Assembly: GCA_010909165.1 (NCBI GenBank)
Contig: MU008155.1
Span: forward strand, 372,001 to 436,000
DNA length: 64,000 nucleotides
Reading direction: 5' to 3'
Source: Anthoceros angustus
Lineage: Eukaryota; Streptophyta; Anthocerotopsida; Anthocerotales; Anthocerotaceae
In this document: one piece after another, positions 1 through 10,038 of the stretch
Layout: every line of letters starts with the position of its first letter
Numbering within the stretch: the stretch's first letter is position 1
Notes under the pieces: model-generated
What the model was told of the DNA's origin: nothing
The model's database searches: none
Seen by the model: only the letters and a program-made list of their open reading frames with translations
Position numbers and translations under genes: made by a program

Positions 1-2125
1 GCCAAAATGAGGCCCGCCTCCTCCATTTGTCCATACACAACAAGCGCCTCTTGGCCGAGTCCTTGCTGTGCATACCCAGCAATCAGGGCGGTCCATGTCA
101 CCACATCCTTTGTTCATGCTGTCAAAAACCTGGCGTGCATCTTCCAGTTCACCACATTTTGCATACATGTCCACCAGGCAGTTGCCCAACACTACGTTAT
201 CCAGCAGTCCTCTTTCAACAATCTGTGAGTGCAGCTGCCTGCCCTTCTGTAAGGCACCAGTGCTTGCACAGGCCTTCAGAAGGCAAGCAACAGTAACATT
301 GTCAGCCAATATGAGGCCCGCCTCCTCCATTTGTCCATACACAACAAGCGCCTCTTCACCAAGTCCTCGCTGTGCATACCCAGAAATAAGGGCGGTCCAT
401 GTCACCACATCCTTTGTGTACATGCTGTCAAAAACCTGGCGTGCGTCTTCCAGTTCACCACATTTTGCATACATGTCCACAAGGCAGTTGCCCACCACAA
501 CGTTACCCAGCAGTTCTCGTTCAACAATCTGTGAGTGCAGCTGTCTGCCCTTCTGTAAGGCACCAGTGCTTGCACAGGCCTTCAGAAGGAAAGCATAAGT
601 AACATGGTTAGCCAATATCAGCCCCTCTTGCTCCATTTGTCCATAAACAACAAGTGCCTCATGTCCGAGCCCTTGCTGGGAATACCCAGAAATCAGCACC
701 GTCCATGTCACCACATCCCTTGTGCCCAGGCTGTCAAAAACCAGGCGTGCATCTTTCAGTTCACCACATCTTGCATACATGTCCACCAGGCAGTTGCCAA
801 CAAACACGTTAGAAGGAATGCCACTCTGCACCACATCACAGTGCACTTTTCTGCCAGATTCCAAGTCGGCGGCTAATGCACAAGCTTGGAGGGCAGCCAC
901 AAAGACGTGAGCATCCGCCTTCACTCCTGACCTACACATCTCATGGTACAGTTGTACGGCCTCAGTAGGTTTCCCATGCTTAGCATGCGAGATTATGGAG
1001 ACCACATGAAGGCATCTGGTTTGCCACCCTGGTGAACACATCCATGGCCTCCTCTAGCCTACCTCCACATGCATACATGCGCAAGATATGGTTCCCCAAG
1101 TATGCATTCGACTCGTACCCAAGTTTGACAGTGAGATCATGAACTCGTCGCCCCACAACCAGATCCTTCTTAACTGTACACAGTTTCAGCACAGTACAAA
1201 ACAGAGAATGGGAAAGAGCAGAGTCTGTCTGCGCCAAAGATTCCAGGGCTCCAACGGCCTCAGAAAGCTTCCCCTGCTGACATAACGTGCTCACAGTTAC
1301 ACCTGTAACGACCCCCATTTCCGATCCTGCGCCCCTGCCAGGTTCAGGATTCTCCGGAAACCTGGACTCGGAAGGAGAGGCTCCATGACCCATCTGCACA
1401 TCCAAGGAAACGAGCTGCTCATCAACCCAAGCGGGCTTAAACATGTTGTTTAACCACAGGGCCTCGCCGGACCCCTTACGCCGGAAGTCAGGCGAACGGG
1501 AGCTCTTCTTATCTCGTCTGTTGTCCCACCACATGGTAGGGTCCAGAAAAAATTGTTGCCACAATCGCTCCTGCTCCTGGCAACGGCCATCGTTGGATAA
1601 CCCGTCCCCACCCACACATTTTCTCGAAAGTGGAAGTGCAGGGCTCCTTACACTGCTACACCTGGAGCCCATTTCCGATTGTGCTCGCCTCCCAGATTCA
1701 GGACTATCCGGAGAGCTCGACTTGGAAGGCGAGGCACCATGACCCATCTGCATATCCAAGGAAACGAGCTGCTCATCAACCCAAGCGGGCTTAAACATGT
1801 TGTTTAACAACAGCACCTCGCCGGACCCCTTACGCTGGAATTCACGGGAGCCCTTCGTATCACGTCTGTTGTCCCACCACATGCTAGGATCCAGACAAAA
1901 TTGTTGCCTCCAATGCTCCTGCTCCTGGCAACGACCATCGGTGAAAAACCCGTCCCCGCCCACACATTTCGTAAGTGGAAGCACTGGGCTGCACCTGGAG
2001 GCTTTGTTTGCCAGGGGCTGACTCCCTAAGGTGAGGTGAGCGGGAGCGGGAGCTCCTCGTGAAATCCCTGTACACACACCAATTTGCTGGGTCCACAACG
2101 GGTCCAGTTGCCATACTGTGGCCAT
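1..2125 (-). pseudogene. PPR protein with N-terminal duplicated PDF motif, frameshifted, truncated by window edge
   Basis: Read on the minus strand from an ATG at 2125. The first ~270 residues carry two in-frame copies (354 nt apart) of a block with WWDNRRDKK, a PDF-type core (SPDFRRKGSGEALWLNN) and PAWVDEQLVSLD. This matches the PDF motif of plant organellar ssDNA-binding (OSB) proteins. PPR repeats follow (LSEAVGALESL, then LKLCTVKKD), with three further ~300-nt PPR modules at about 610-960, 312-610 and 1-312 (VVTWTALIAGYAQ, LLKACASTGALQKGR, GNCLVDMYAKCGELEDA). The frame breaks near 1015 and near 997 (one base missing each, judged from the PPR consensus), and a 2-base loss near 112 is visible against the otherwise near-identical second module. 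It would have been an organelle RNA-binding protein. Three indels argue for a pseudogene, though assembly errors could do the same. The 3' end lies outside the window. Confidence 0.75.
1383..2020 (-). repeat. In-frame tandem duplication of the PDF-motif block
   Basis: Two copies of a ~354-nt (118-codon) unit. The same stretch coding for KPAWVDEQLVSLD and QMGHGASPS occurs at about 1383-1450 and 1737-1804. The copies differ by substitutions and small in-frame gaps, so the duplication was kept in frame for some time. Confidence 0.8.
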
Positions 2126-2221
2126 CGTTCAGGGACCGCTCTCCGAAGATGAGTCTAACAACAGATTATGAGGTAGGCACTGGGCATGGCCACACCATAA
2201 CCCGGAGAGATTGGATGCAAG

Positions 2222-2345
2222 CAAGAAGAAGAAGAAGAAGTTTATTGAAGTCCACTAAGGACGGATTTCCGTTAACAACTTGTGCCATGGTATGCCTAAG
2301 CTACTTGCACCAAGGGCAAGGCCATCGCCCACACAACATGTCAAT
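2222..2345 (-). mobile_element. SINE-like dispersed repeat, copy 1
   Basis: Minus-strand reading ends in a block ...CCTTAGTGGACTTCAATAAA followed by a CTT-repeat tail. It is preceded by CCCTTGGTGCAAGTAGCTTA and ACCATGGCACAAGTTGTTAA. The same blocks recur in a copy at 49733-49915, and the terminal block alone recurs at ~14385-14430 and ~14497-14530. A short element with a fixed 3' end and a simple-repeat tail suggests a non-autonomous retroposon. No clear pol III A/B boxes were found, so the SINE label is an inference. Confidence 0.6.
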
Positions 2346-2513
2346 GCGACGTGGACCGAGCTGTCTACGTACATGCCCTGAATGAGCTAGATTTTCTCCA
2401 CAAAGTAATAAATACCAGCGGCTCCTGCCGAGGCGGAGGGTAGTGGGACCGGACTCGGCCCCGTTTCAGTTGCAACTGAGTGCGTAGTCCAGCCTCTGTT
2501 GAAAAAGACATAG

Positions 2514-2597
2514 TGGGGTGAGAGAGGCTCGAACTCTCGACCTCAGGATTTCTCGTAGCTATGAGACCTACGCGCTAGCCAACTGCGCCACCACCCC
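2514..2597 (-). tRNA. tRNA-Met (CAT), elongator, with short intron
   Basis: The minus strand begins GGGGTGGTGGCGCAGTTGGC and ends with a T-arm (GAGAGTTCGAGCCTCTC), acceptor TCACCCC and discriminator A. The anticodon CAT sits in CTCATA, followed by an inserted stretch of about 10 nt (GCTACGAGAA) just 3' of the anticodon. Plant elongator tRNA-Met genes carry an intron at this place. The acceptor stem pairs GGGGTGG with TCACCCC, with one G-T pair. The CCA end is not encoded. Confidence 0.93.
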
Positions 2598-2599
2598 TG

Positions 2600-3100
2600 G
2601 GTGACCGCAGAGGTTTTCAAAACTTATTCAATAGTTTTAAATATAAACAAATGATCCTAGCTCGTAGTAGTGTCTAGCAAATGTGCCCAATATTAGGTAG
2701 TTGTTAGGAATTCCGCCTTCTAATAAATAATTTTTTTAGGCAAGTAATTAGATAAAATAAAATAACTTTTAATTGTAGACTTTGAGATAAAATGTACCAT
2801 CTAATAAACTAAATAAAATTATACCATATGTTCTAAGAGATTATGAGTACATGACATGAATGAAGATGTACATATGCACTACATGTCATGTTCACCATCG
2901 CTCACGACACCGGCTACATGGCCTGGGGGAGTAGGGGTATACTCTCCGTACATGTCGTTCAATCAGAGCTGACCTGTACCTTGTCCATGGCGACCAGGTT
3001 TCAGTGGCTGATGTGGTGGTTACTTATCCTACATGTGATACCATCTTCGCTCAAGTCATCACTAACCGTCAGTTGAGTCACTCGAGCGCCTCGAGGTCAT
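2600..3100. other. AT-rich intergenic stretch
   Basis: AT-rich to about 2880, then mixed composition. No gene, RNA or clear repeat seen. Confidence 0.6.
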
Positions 3101-3112
3101 AAATATAGCAAG

Positions 3113-3404
3113 ATGCAAGCGGGCCACCTCTTTATTCCACTTGCACTAGAAACGTATGGGGCAATGGCTGAAGACTTTGACAAATTTGTCAAGTCCTGTG
3201 CCAAAGCTTACCATGAGCGCCGACACGGTGTGGGGGCTGTCCCTCTCGTACTTCACAGCATACTTCCGACAGCGGGTTTGGGCGCTCTCAACGGCGATCC
3301 TCCACAAGGCGGCGACAGTAGGTGATGCATCTACATCCGTGGTTTGCAGGCCGTTTATTCTTCCTGCATATGACATTATGGGTGTAGTAGGTGACTTTAG
3401 GTAG
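3113..3404 (+). mobile_element. Fragment resembling the C-terminus of a LINE-type reverse transcriptase protein
   Basis: The plus strand encodes IPLALETYGAMAEDFDKFVK, followed by CAKAYHERR and, in the next frame, LSYFTAYFRQRVWALSTA. This wording (PLAVETYG, then a Cys/His run, then YRQRVS.AL) is what I recall from the end of LINE-like retrotransposon proteins annotated in plants and green algae. The frame shifts between the two halves and nothing of the polymerase core is present, so it would be a dead relic. The assignment rests on memory of the pattern only. Confidence 0.4.
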
Positions 3405-3419
3405 GAAGCTCAGTTGCTC

Positions 3420-3680
3420 CTCTCCATCTCGACCCCTTCAATATAAGAGAACCAATGTCACTAGTCAAGAAGGAGGATGTAGATAAAGCTACGGAGATTG
3501 CGAAGATGTATTTGATACAACGACCTCAAAACACTGTAATTATTTAAAAGTTATTAATTAATATAAAAAATCTATTTGAGAAACCTCCCTAAATAGGAGG
3601 TGTAGGGCCACTCCCAAACAATCCCAATAGCGAGGGTGGACTGTATCTTCTACTTATTTTTTGATACCTCCGTCATCCAT
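3420..3680. other. Intergenic, nothing recognised
   Basis: Short AT-rich spacer downstream of the E2-like gene. No feature seen. Confidence 0.5.
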
Positions 3681-4741
3681 TTATGGTTCCTCAAGTGAAG
3701 GCAAAGCAACTTCAAGCTTGGGTATTAGATCTTCAATTATGCCCCTAAACGTAATGGAGTCTATGGAAGATCGATCTATAGCCCAAGCATATGTCCTACA
3801 AGTGTGCAAAATTTTTTCCCTTAAACTAGAAAAATGAAAGTAAATGAAAGCTTCAAAGTGTTTTGGTGGATTGTTCAATACGAACAACATCATTTTCAAG
3901 CTCATGAGTGAAGCCATTTCTATGAATTCTTGAACACTTTCCGTACTCCCAATATTTTTATGCTCACTTTCAATAAAGAACGGTCCTCCTGACATTATCC
4001 ATCCGTGTAAGGAACTAAGCAAACCTTCCATAGTGGCTGCTCCGGGAATGCAAATCTCCATCCCAGTATCACCCAACCATTTTGTATTGATTATGTCAAG
4101 TTTTGAGTGGGTCTTTGAATCACTTAAGGTCGTAATTCCAGGATAGTTATGATAGAAGAAAATGGAAGCATATTCCTGACAAATAGAACAAATCATAAGT
4201 TAGAGAACCGGAAGACTCAAACAAGAGTGTAACATGTCAATTTGAGAAAGTAGGAGTTATTAATGTATACCATCGGAAATTGACTCGGAAGAGCGATGTC
4301 AAAAACAAATAGCGCATAGGCAAAAGGTGTTCCAGGTAATCCCACTATTATGACTCGAAGCAAATCCATACGTCTTTTGTAAAATCGTATGAAGATATTA
4401 TTGGGTAAATTTCCCACTTTAGATAAAGAATAGAAGAGAGAAGTTCTTTGAAGAGTTTCCGTCATGTGCCCAACTCCAAATGTATGAGGTGGGTGTGGGA
4501 CTTGTACTGAGCTTGCATAAAAGTGGTCACACACATTATATACAATGTACACTTGATGTTGTTTGACATACTTTTTCAATCGTTGTCGTCTGAACTTAGC
4601 TAGCCAACAAATTATGCTTCTGTTCATTGCTAAAGGGATTGAAACAGCCTTCAAGACATTGTGAATCTCAGTGGGTAACAAACTTTCAATTTTCTCATCT
4701 TTAAACTCAACATCATTATTTGATGATTTGGTTGTCCTCAT
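3681..4741 (-). CDS. E2-like ubiquitin-conjugating protein (PHO2/UBC24-UBE2O type), catalytic Cys apparently missing
   Basis: Two exons on the minus strand, 4741-4271 and 4176-3681. They are joined by a 94-nt GT-AG intron in phase 0 (~321 aa from the first ATG; upstream exons may exist). Exon 1 ends in the E2 core: IFIRFYKRRMDLLRVIIVG, then LPGTPFAYALFVFDIALPS. Exon 2 continues FFYHNYPG, then LDIINTKWLG, then IPGAATMEGLLSSLHGW. In UBC24/UBE2O-type E2s this region reads ...GKVCLSLLNTW. Here the aligned stretch is THSKLDIINTKW, with no Cys, so it may be an inactive variant or a decaying copy. Surroundings are AT-rich and repeat-laden. Flowering-plant PHO2 controls phosphate transport; no such role can be claimed here. 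Confidence 0.7.
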
Positions 4742-5220
4742 TTCAAAATTAATTTGATATATAAAGACTAGAAGACAAATATCTCGATATTTACTCTCAT
4801 TTCTTCGTACAAAGATAGGCTTGAATATTTGTCAATCCTAGTCGGTGACTGTTAAGTAAATATACAAAAACTATGTCTCATTTATCTCAAAAGATTAAGT
4901 TTTTTCTTAGATGTATAATTAAATATAAAAAAATTATTACATAAGAACTCTCAAACTCCCACTCTTAAATTTACTTGAAAATATCATTAAAATCTTATCT
5001 ATAACAACCTCTACCACGATCTATCAAGGGGAGAAAGAGTGTTATCGTTATTTTGAATTTTTTTCTTTTATATATCATATAATACATCAATAATTTCATC
5101 ACCTTGTCGACGATATACAACATACTTGAAAACATGTACCACTTGCCCTCCTCGCACGAACCGATTATGAAACCAAAACGAACAACGGTTCATATCAATC
5201 TTCTCATGGGAACTAAAGCG
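4742..5220. other. AT-rich stretch upstream of the E2-like gene
   Basis: AT-rich, with long A/T runs. It could hold a promoter or further 5' exons. No open frame or repeat that I trust. Confidence 0.5.
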
Positions 5221-5224
5221 GACA

Positions 5225-5450
5225 ATGATTCCTTTTATGGGAATTGAAGGGGACAATGGTTCTTTTCAATCCCCTCGTTGGTTCTTTTCAATCCCCTCGT
5301 TGATTCTTTTCAATCCCCTCATGGGCACCAAAGTGGACAATGGTTTGTTTCAATCCTCTCATCGGCCTAATCAAGAGCCAGTGAGCTTTTCAATCCTCTC
5401 ATTGGAATTGAAGTGAATAATGATTTTTTTCAATCCTCTTACCGCGATTA
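5225..5450. repeat. Minisatellite, ~25-35-nt units
   Basis: Repeats of TTTTCAATCC(C/T)CTC with variable spacers (TTGATTC, ATGGGCACC, ATTGGAATTG). At least seven units between 5267 and 5440. Non-coding. Confidence 0.75.
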
Positions 5451-5521
5451 TCAAGCTTTCCAAGGTATCTATAGCTAGACGAAAAAGGATAGTGGCTGAT
5501 CTATGAGGCATACTCGAGGAC

Positions 5522-5545
5522 CAGGGTTTAGGGTTTAGGGTTCAT
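5522..5545 (+). repeat. Interstitial plant telomere-like motif
   Basis: About three copies of the plant telomere unit (AGGGTTT) in a row just before the second minisatellite. Too short for a telomere; probably an interstitial repeat. Confidence 0.7.
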
Positions 5546-5559
5546 GATCCATGTTGGAA

Positions 5560-6010
5560 ACATATCAAGCTTGCCAAGGTAACCACATGCCTCGAGGATC
5601 TACTTTGGAAACATATCAAGCTTGCCGAGGTAACTACATCTAGACGAAAAAGGATGGTAGCGCTTGCAAAGGTTACCACATCTAGACGAAAAAGGATGGT
5701 AGCTTTTGCCAAGGTAACCACATCTAGACGAAATGAGGTAGCCGCATTTAGACGCAAAAAGATAGTAGCGCTTGCCAAGGTAACCACATCTAGACGAAAT
5801 GAGGTATCCACATTTAGACGAAATGGTAGCTGGTCGATGAGGCGCACTTGAGGATAGGCATTGGAAACGTAGCTAATCGAAGACTTGGACGGGCATTGGA
5901 AACGTAGCTGATCAATGAGGCACACTCCAGGACCCACTTTGGGAGGCACACTCGAGGAGAGGACCTGCTTTAGGAGGCACACTCGAGGAGCCGCTTTGGA
6001 AACATAATGG
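5560..6010. repeat. Minisatellite with CTTGCCAAGGTAACCACATC units
   Basis: Degenerate units of about 40-45 nt built on CTTGCCAAGGTAACCACATC plus TAGACGAAA(AAGGATGGTAG). A second family follows (GAGGCACACTCGAGGA..., CATTGGAAACGTAGCTGAT). Open frames across it simply mirror the repeat and are not genes. Confidence 0.8.
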
Positions 6011-6020
6011 ATGAAGCACA

Positions 6021-6379
6021 CTTAGGATCCGCGTTGAAAAGAAATCAAGTAAATATAATATGAAAAAAATAACAAAAAGCATGTCACTCTCTTGCCCACT
6101 TTGGTACCCAGCCTTGGTCTACTCCCAAGGATCCGAAGTTTATATCAAATATATTGGGTTACAATTTATACATGCTTATTAATGTTTTAGATATATATGT
6201 ATCCCTTATAGATCTTCTAACATATATCTCTTTTTCTATAGACTAAAAATGGAAAGAATGGTTTTAGAGACTAATACTAATATCGCCTCAAATCTTCATG
6301 TTTTCTTTTCGTTTCTAGTTTTACAATCGGGGACCAAAATCAGGCCAAAAATAATGGTTGGAAGGAACAAACCTATGGA
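6021..6379. other. Spacer and probable 3' UTR of the invertase gene
   Basis: AT-rich to about 6250, then sequence that probably belongs to the invertase 3' UTR (minus strand, stop at 6380). No separate gene seen. Confidence 0.5.
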
Positions 6380-8972
6380 TCACCGATATTTTAGGTTGGC
6401 ATTCGACATGTGCCATACTTTGAGACTCTCGACGTTGACAGGTGTTGTTCCATTGTTGAAGAGGAAGAGATGGGATGACGATCCTGTGGCCACGGTGGGG
6501 TAGACTCTGGAGGTGATGCACGTTCTTCCTCCCTGGGCAAAGGTCTCCACCACAGAGTGGTCCACCTGCCCAGAACAACCATTTGAGCTCCTACTGCCTT
6601 ACAGTGCACGTTGTGACAGTTTCTAGGTTCTCGACTACTCAGCAAGACGCCAGTAACTAACCAACACGAGGACCAGGAGCACTTACGATTACACGTAGCG
6701 AGAGGCTGGTCTCGTTGGGCAGAATGGTCACGTAAGTGCCATAGACTGTCTTGTCAATATTGGCTGCCAACGACGATCTGCAAACAGGAAGAAAGGAAAA
6801 AGACTATTTCATAAGTTCATATCTGCTTAAGGACCAGGAAAGAGTTGCCGGCTGCTCAAGTCCTACCTGCTCTGGTCACTGCACACAAGTGTATCCCAGA
6901 CCCCATTTCCTTTGGGCGATAAGTAGAAGAAGACCCCCGTCTGCTCTGCCAGAGAATCGTCGGCAAGGACAAGAAGTCCGAATGGGCCAAACAGACCCCT
7001 CTGAGCAGATCCTCCCTGGGCACAGTCAAATGTCTCCCCTTCCCCAGCATCCACTATCCCAACGTCAGGGTAGGTGAATGTGACCTCTATGTCCAGCTGC
7101 ACATAATGTTGTCAATTAGAGCACGGTCCTGACGATGGTATTGAACAGCCAGATATTGACACGAAGTGGATACCTGAGTGCCAATGGCTCCATCTATTTC
7201 CTGGACAGCACCCGGAGCCAGATGCACCCGTTGGTGCAAAATCTGGTCACCCCGGAGTGTTTCAACTTCCTCAACTGGCCACTGTAATAGGTTGGCACCA
7301 GTGGCTTCATCCAGCAGTACAGTCCTAGGGATGACCTGGAACCATGGAGAGACGGGGTGAGAGCAGTACTTCATTGAGGAGGAAGGGAAGCAAGCAACAA
7401 TGGCAGAGAGACAGCAAGCACCTGAACGGAAGACCACCCCTTCGCGATGTCCATGTCCTCGCTGTCGGATTCATTAGCCCAGCCCCAGAGAATCCGCCGC
7501 CGCTTCACAGGGTCGAAAAACGTCTTGGAGGCGTAGAACTTTCCGTAATCGTAACGGAGGCCGAGGCCAGCATCCTTGGATGGATCGTCGGGTGTGAACG
7601 TGTGGGATTCAAGGGAGTAGGATCCGAGAGCGTAGTAGTCGTGTTTGAGGTCGTCCAAGCTCACCTTGAGCACATGCTTAGGGGCATGCCCATTGTCTGA
7701 GGTATCCAAGCCTAGAGTCGCACTGACAGGGTAGAAATCGACGCACTCCCACATCCCTGTGCCCGGCACAGAATGCAGATATTGTTCCTGCAAATCCCAC
7801 GTCTTGAAGTCGATGCTTTTGTAGACAAAGGCGAGCCCTGTGGTGCCAAGCTTGGAGCCGACGGAAATCCGCCACAGACCGTCAGGGCCCTGCCAGGCGG
7901 TCGTGGGGTCCCTGAAGTCCTTGCCATCGATTCCTGCGGGATGCTGGATGAGAGGATTCTCGGGAGCCTTAATCCATTCCCGCAGGAGAGGATCCGAAGC
8001 GTTTGCAGGCAAGGCCAGGCACTGAAGCTGCTCCCCTTCAAAGGAGGAACCGGTGTAGAGAATGACCGGCGTTCCATCACTGAGGAGCGTGGCAGAGCCG
8101 GACCACACGCCATTCAGGTCATACCACTGATCCGGCTCCAGCGCAAGATCGAGAAAGTTCCAATGGATGAGGTCCTTGGAAATGGCATGGCCCCAGGCGA
8201 TGTTACCCCACACAGCTGCGAACGGATTGTACTGGTAGAAGAAGTGGTAATATCCCTTGTAATACATCGGCCCTGCATACAGTCAGCCGAGAGTGACGAG
8301 GATGCCAGCCATGTCCTACTTCCAAGTACATGATATGCGCGTGACAAGATAAAAGCTACTGAGGTCTCGAAAACAGCGCTCGCGTCAAGACAGCTGAATC
8401 CAGCTGCCTTCTCGCAGACAAAAGAATGAAGTGTGAGATGTCCTGCAACATCCCGGTCGATGGACAGGCAGGAGGAGCGAGTGCACCTACCGTTTGGATC
8501 TGCATCAAACAAACGAACATTCAGCGCAAATGACCGACGGAAAGGGACAGACGCGAGATGAACTCCCTGAGCTGCAACCAGCTGATCACATCACTTTTAA
8601 CAATTTTTAGAACGGGGAGAATAGAGCGGCGTACCATTCATCCAGTTCTTGGCAGTTTGGAAGTGGAAGCCAGTTCGATCTGGTTGGAACAGAAAGCAAG
8701 AACAACCGAATGAGCAGAGAATTGCGCAGAGTATGAGAGTGGGTTTAGTAGGGATTGAGAGATCGGGCACCTTGAGAGGGGATGAATCCTGCCGGAGGAG
8801 GTGAAAAGTAAGCGAGCGTGACGACAACGATGGCGCAACAGAGCAGGAGCACTCCTGTGGTGACTCCGATTTTCAAGGAGGAGCATCTGGTTTGGCTGCC
8901 GTCTTCCACGACACTAATTTCCGAAGCCCCGGCTTCCACATCGCTCGGAATTAGCTTCTGCCTGAGCGCCAT
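6380..8972 (-). CDS. Acid beta-fructofuranosidase (vacuolar-type invertase, GH32)
   Basis: Hydrolyses sucrose to glucose and fructose. Eight exons on the minus strand: 8972-8771, 8679-8635, 8499-8491, 8272-7422, 7335-7174, 7096-6867, 6777-6687, 6565-6380. All introns are GT-AG and the phases close at 591 aa. The third exon is the 9-nt mini-exon typical of plant invertases; it completes NDPNG, which holds the nucleophile Asp. Other GH32 signs are FRDPTTAW (transition-state Asp), WECVDFYP (acid/base Glu; Val here is the vacuolar-type residue, cell-wall enzymes usually have Pro) and [15 protein letters not shown] in the beta-sandwich. An N-terminal cytosolic tail and one membrane helix ([17 protein letters not shown]) suit a type II vacuolar precursor. 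The pro-region between helix and catalytic domain is very short. Confidence 0.93.
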
Positions 8973-9146
8973 GGCGGCTGCAGCGGGAGGAAGGTGGAGC
9001 GGGCAAGGTTCAGGCCTCCGCCATGGACGACGAAGGCGAGGAAGCAGCGGCGAGGCGAGGCGAGGCGCGGGCGGAGGCGCGGGCGCGGGGCCTTTTAACA
9101 TGAGGGAGAGGCGTGGAGGCGCATGATTGCAAAGAGGCCCTACAGC

Positions 9147-9155
9147 TTTATAAAG
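9147..9155 (-). promoter_or_regulatory. Probable TATA box of the invertase gene
   Basis: CTTTATAAA on the minus strand, about 175 nt upstream of the invertase ATG. Position and sequence fit a core promoter TATA element with a 5' UTR of about 140 nt. Confidence 0.5.
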
Positions 9156-10038
9156 AGACGGGGGAGGGATAGAATGCACCAATAGCACGGCATCGCACAG
9201 ATGCTTGCCCACGAAGGCCGCCGGATGACCGCAAAGCGAGGAGAGAGCAGCACAGCCGCTTGCCTTCCAAGTTCCTCCGTGCTTACTGGCTGTAGTTGCC
9301 TCCAGCTTGCTGGCTGCTTTCACTTCCTGGCGCTCCACGTCGCGAAGTCGCCAAGATGTACCTACTCCGACAAAAAGGTGTAGCCTGGCTACACATACAG
9401 TACATGGCTCCTTATAACCGCCCCTCCTACATTTGATTCACCCTCATCCGAAGCTACTACCTACAAATAATATCTGCTATCTTCTCTGTGACGGATCACA
9501 TCATGGCAGAGATGGGTACATCCTGCTGAAATGACCCCCTCGCAAACAATAATCCAGACTCCCGAGTTGGGTACCTTGCCCCACCACTCTATCCTATTTA
9601 CATCTCATCCTCTTCGCTCCTCCACCCCGGTGGAACGGAGTCCAGTCGGCAACCTCAGCAGGTTTCAGGATTCTGGAGAGTTTGAAGGTCGACACGACTG
9701 AAACATTCACGACCCCAGAAACTGGATTATTAAAAACTCACTGCCGCAAGGCAAGGAGCTGTCGGGAGTTCACACAGATGAGAAAGCAGATAAATCTGCA
9801 CCTCAGACACAAGGAAAAAGCAGCAGGAAAAAGGAAACAAGAAGAAAAGACTCATGCTTTAGACCATCAGCGAACAATGTCTCAGGCGAGATAGATCGCC
9901 AGGGCAATGCCTGCGTCCTGAGTCGCTACAGGACCATCTACCACAGCAGACGAATGTCTGCTCATGCTATGAGAAGATGTCCAAGTTCCTGACACTCAGC
10001 CCGGATACGACTACAGCGACATGGAAAGATTAGACGTC
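9156..10038. other. Invertase promoter region and 3' flank of the MLF-like gene
   Basis: No coding feature I can support. The right half (about 9650-10038) probably holds the 3' UTR of the next minus-strand gene. Confidence 0.5.

Noticed and set aside
5522-5545. Telomere
   Set aside because: Only about three units and flanked by unrelated minisatellites, so interstitial.
5542-6021. 159-aa minus-strand frame rich in FRLDVVTLASATI repeats
   Set aside because: A read-through of the minisatellite. The same repeats are open on the plus strand too.
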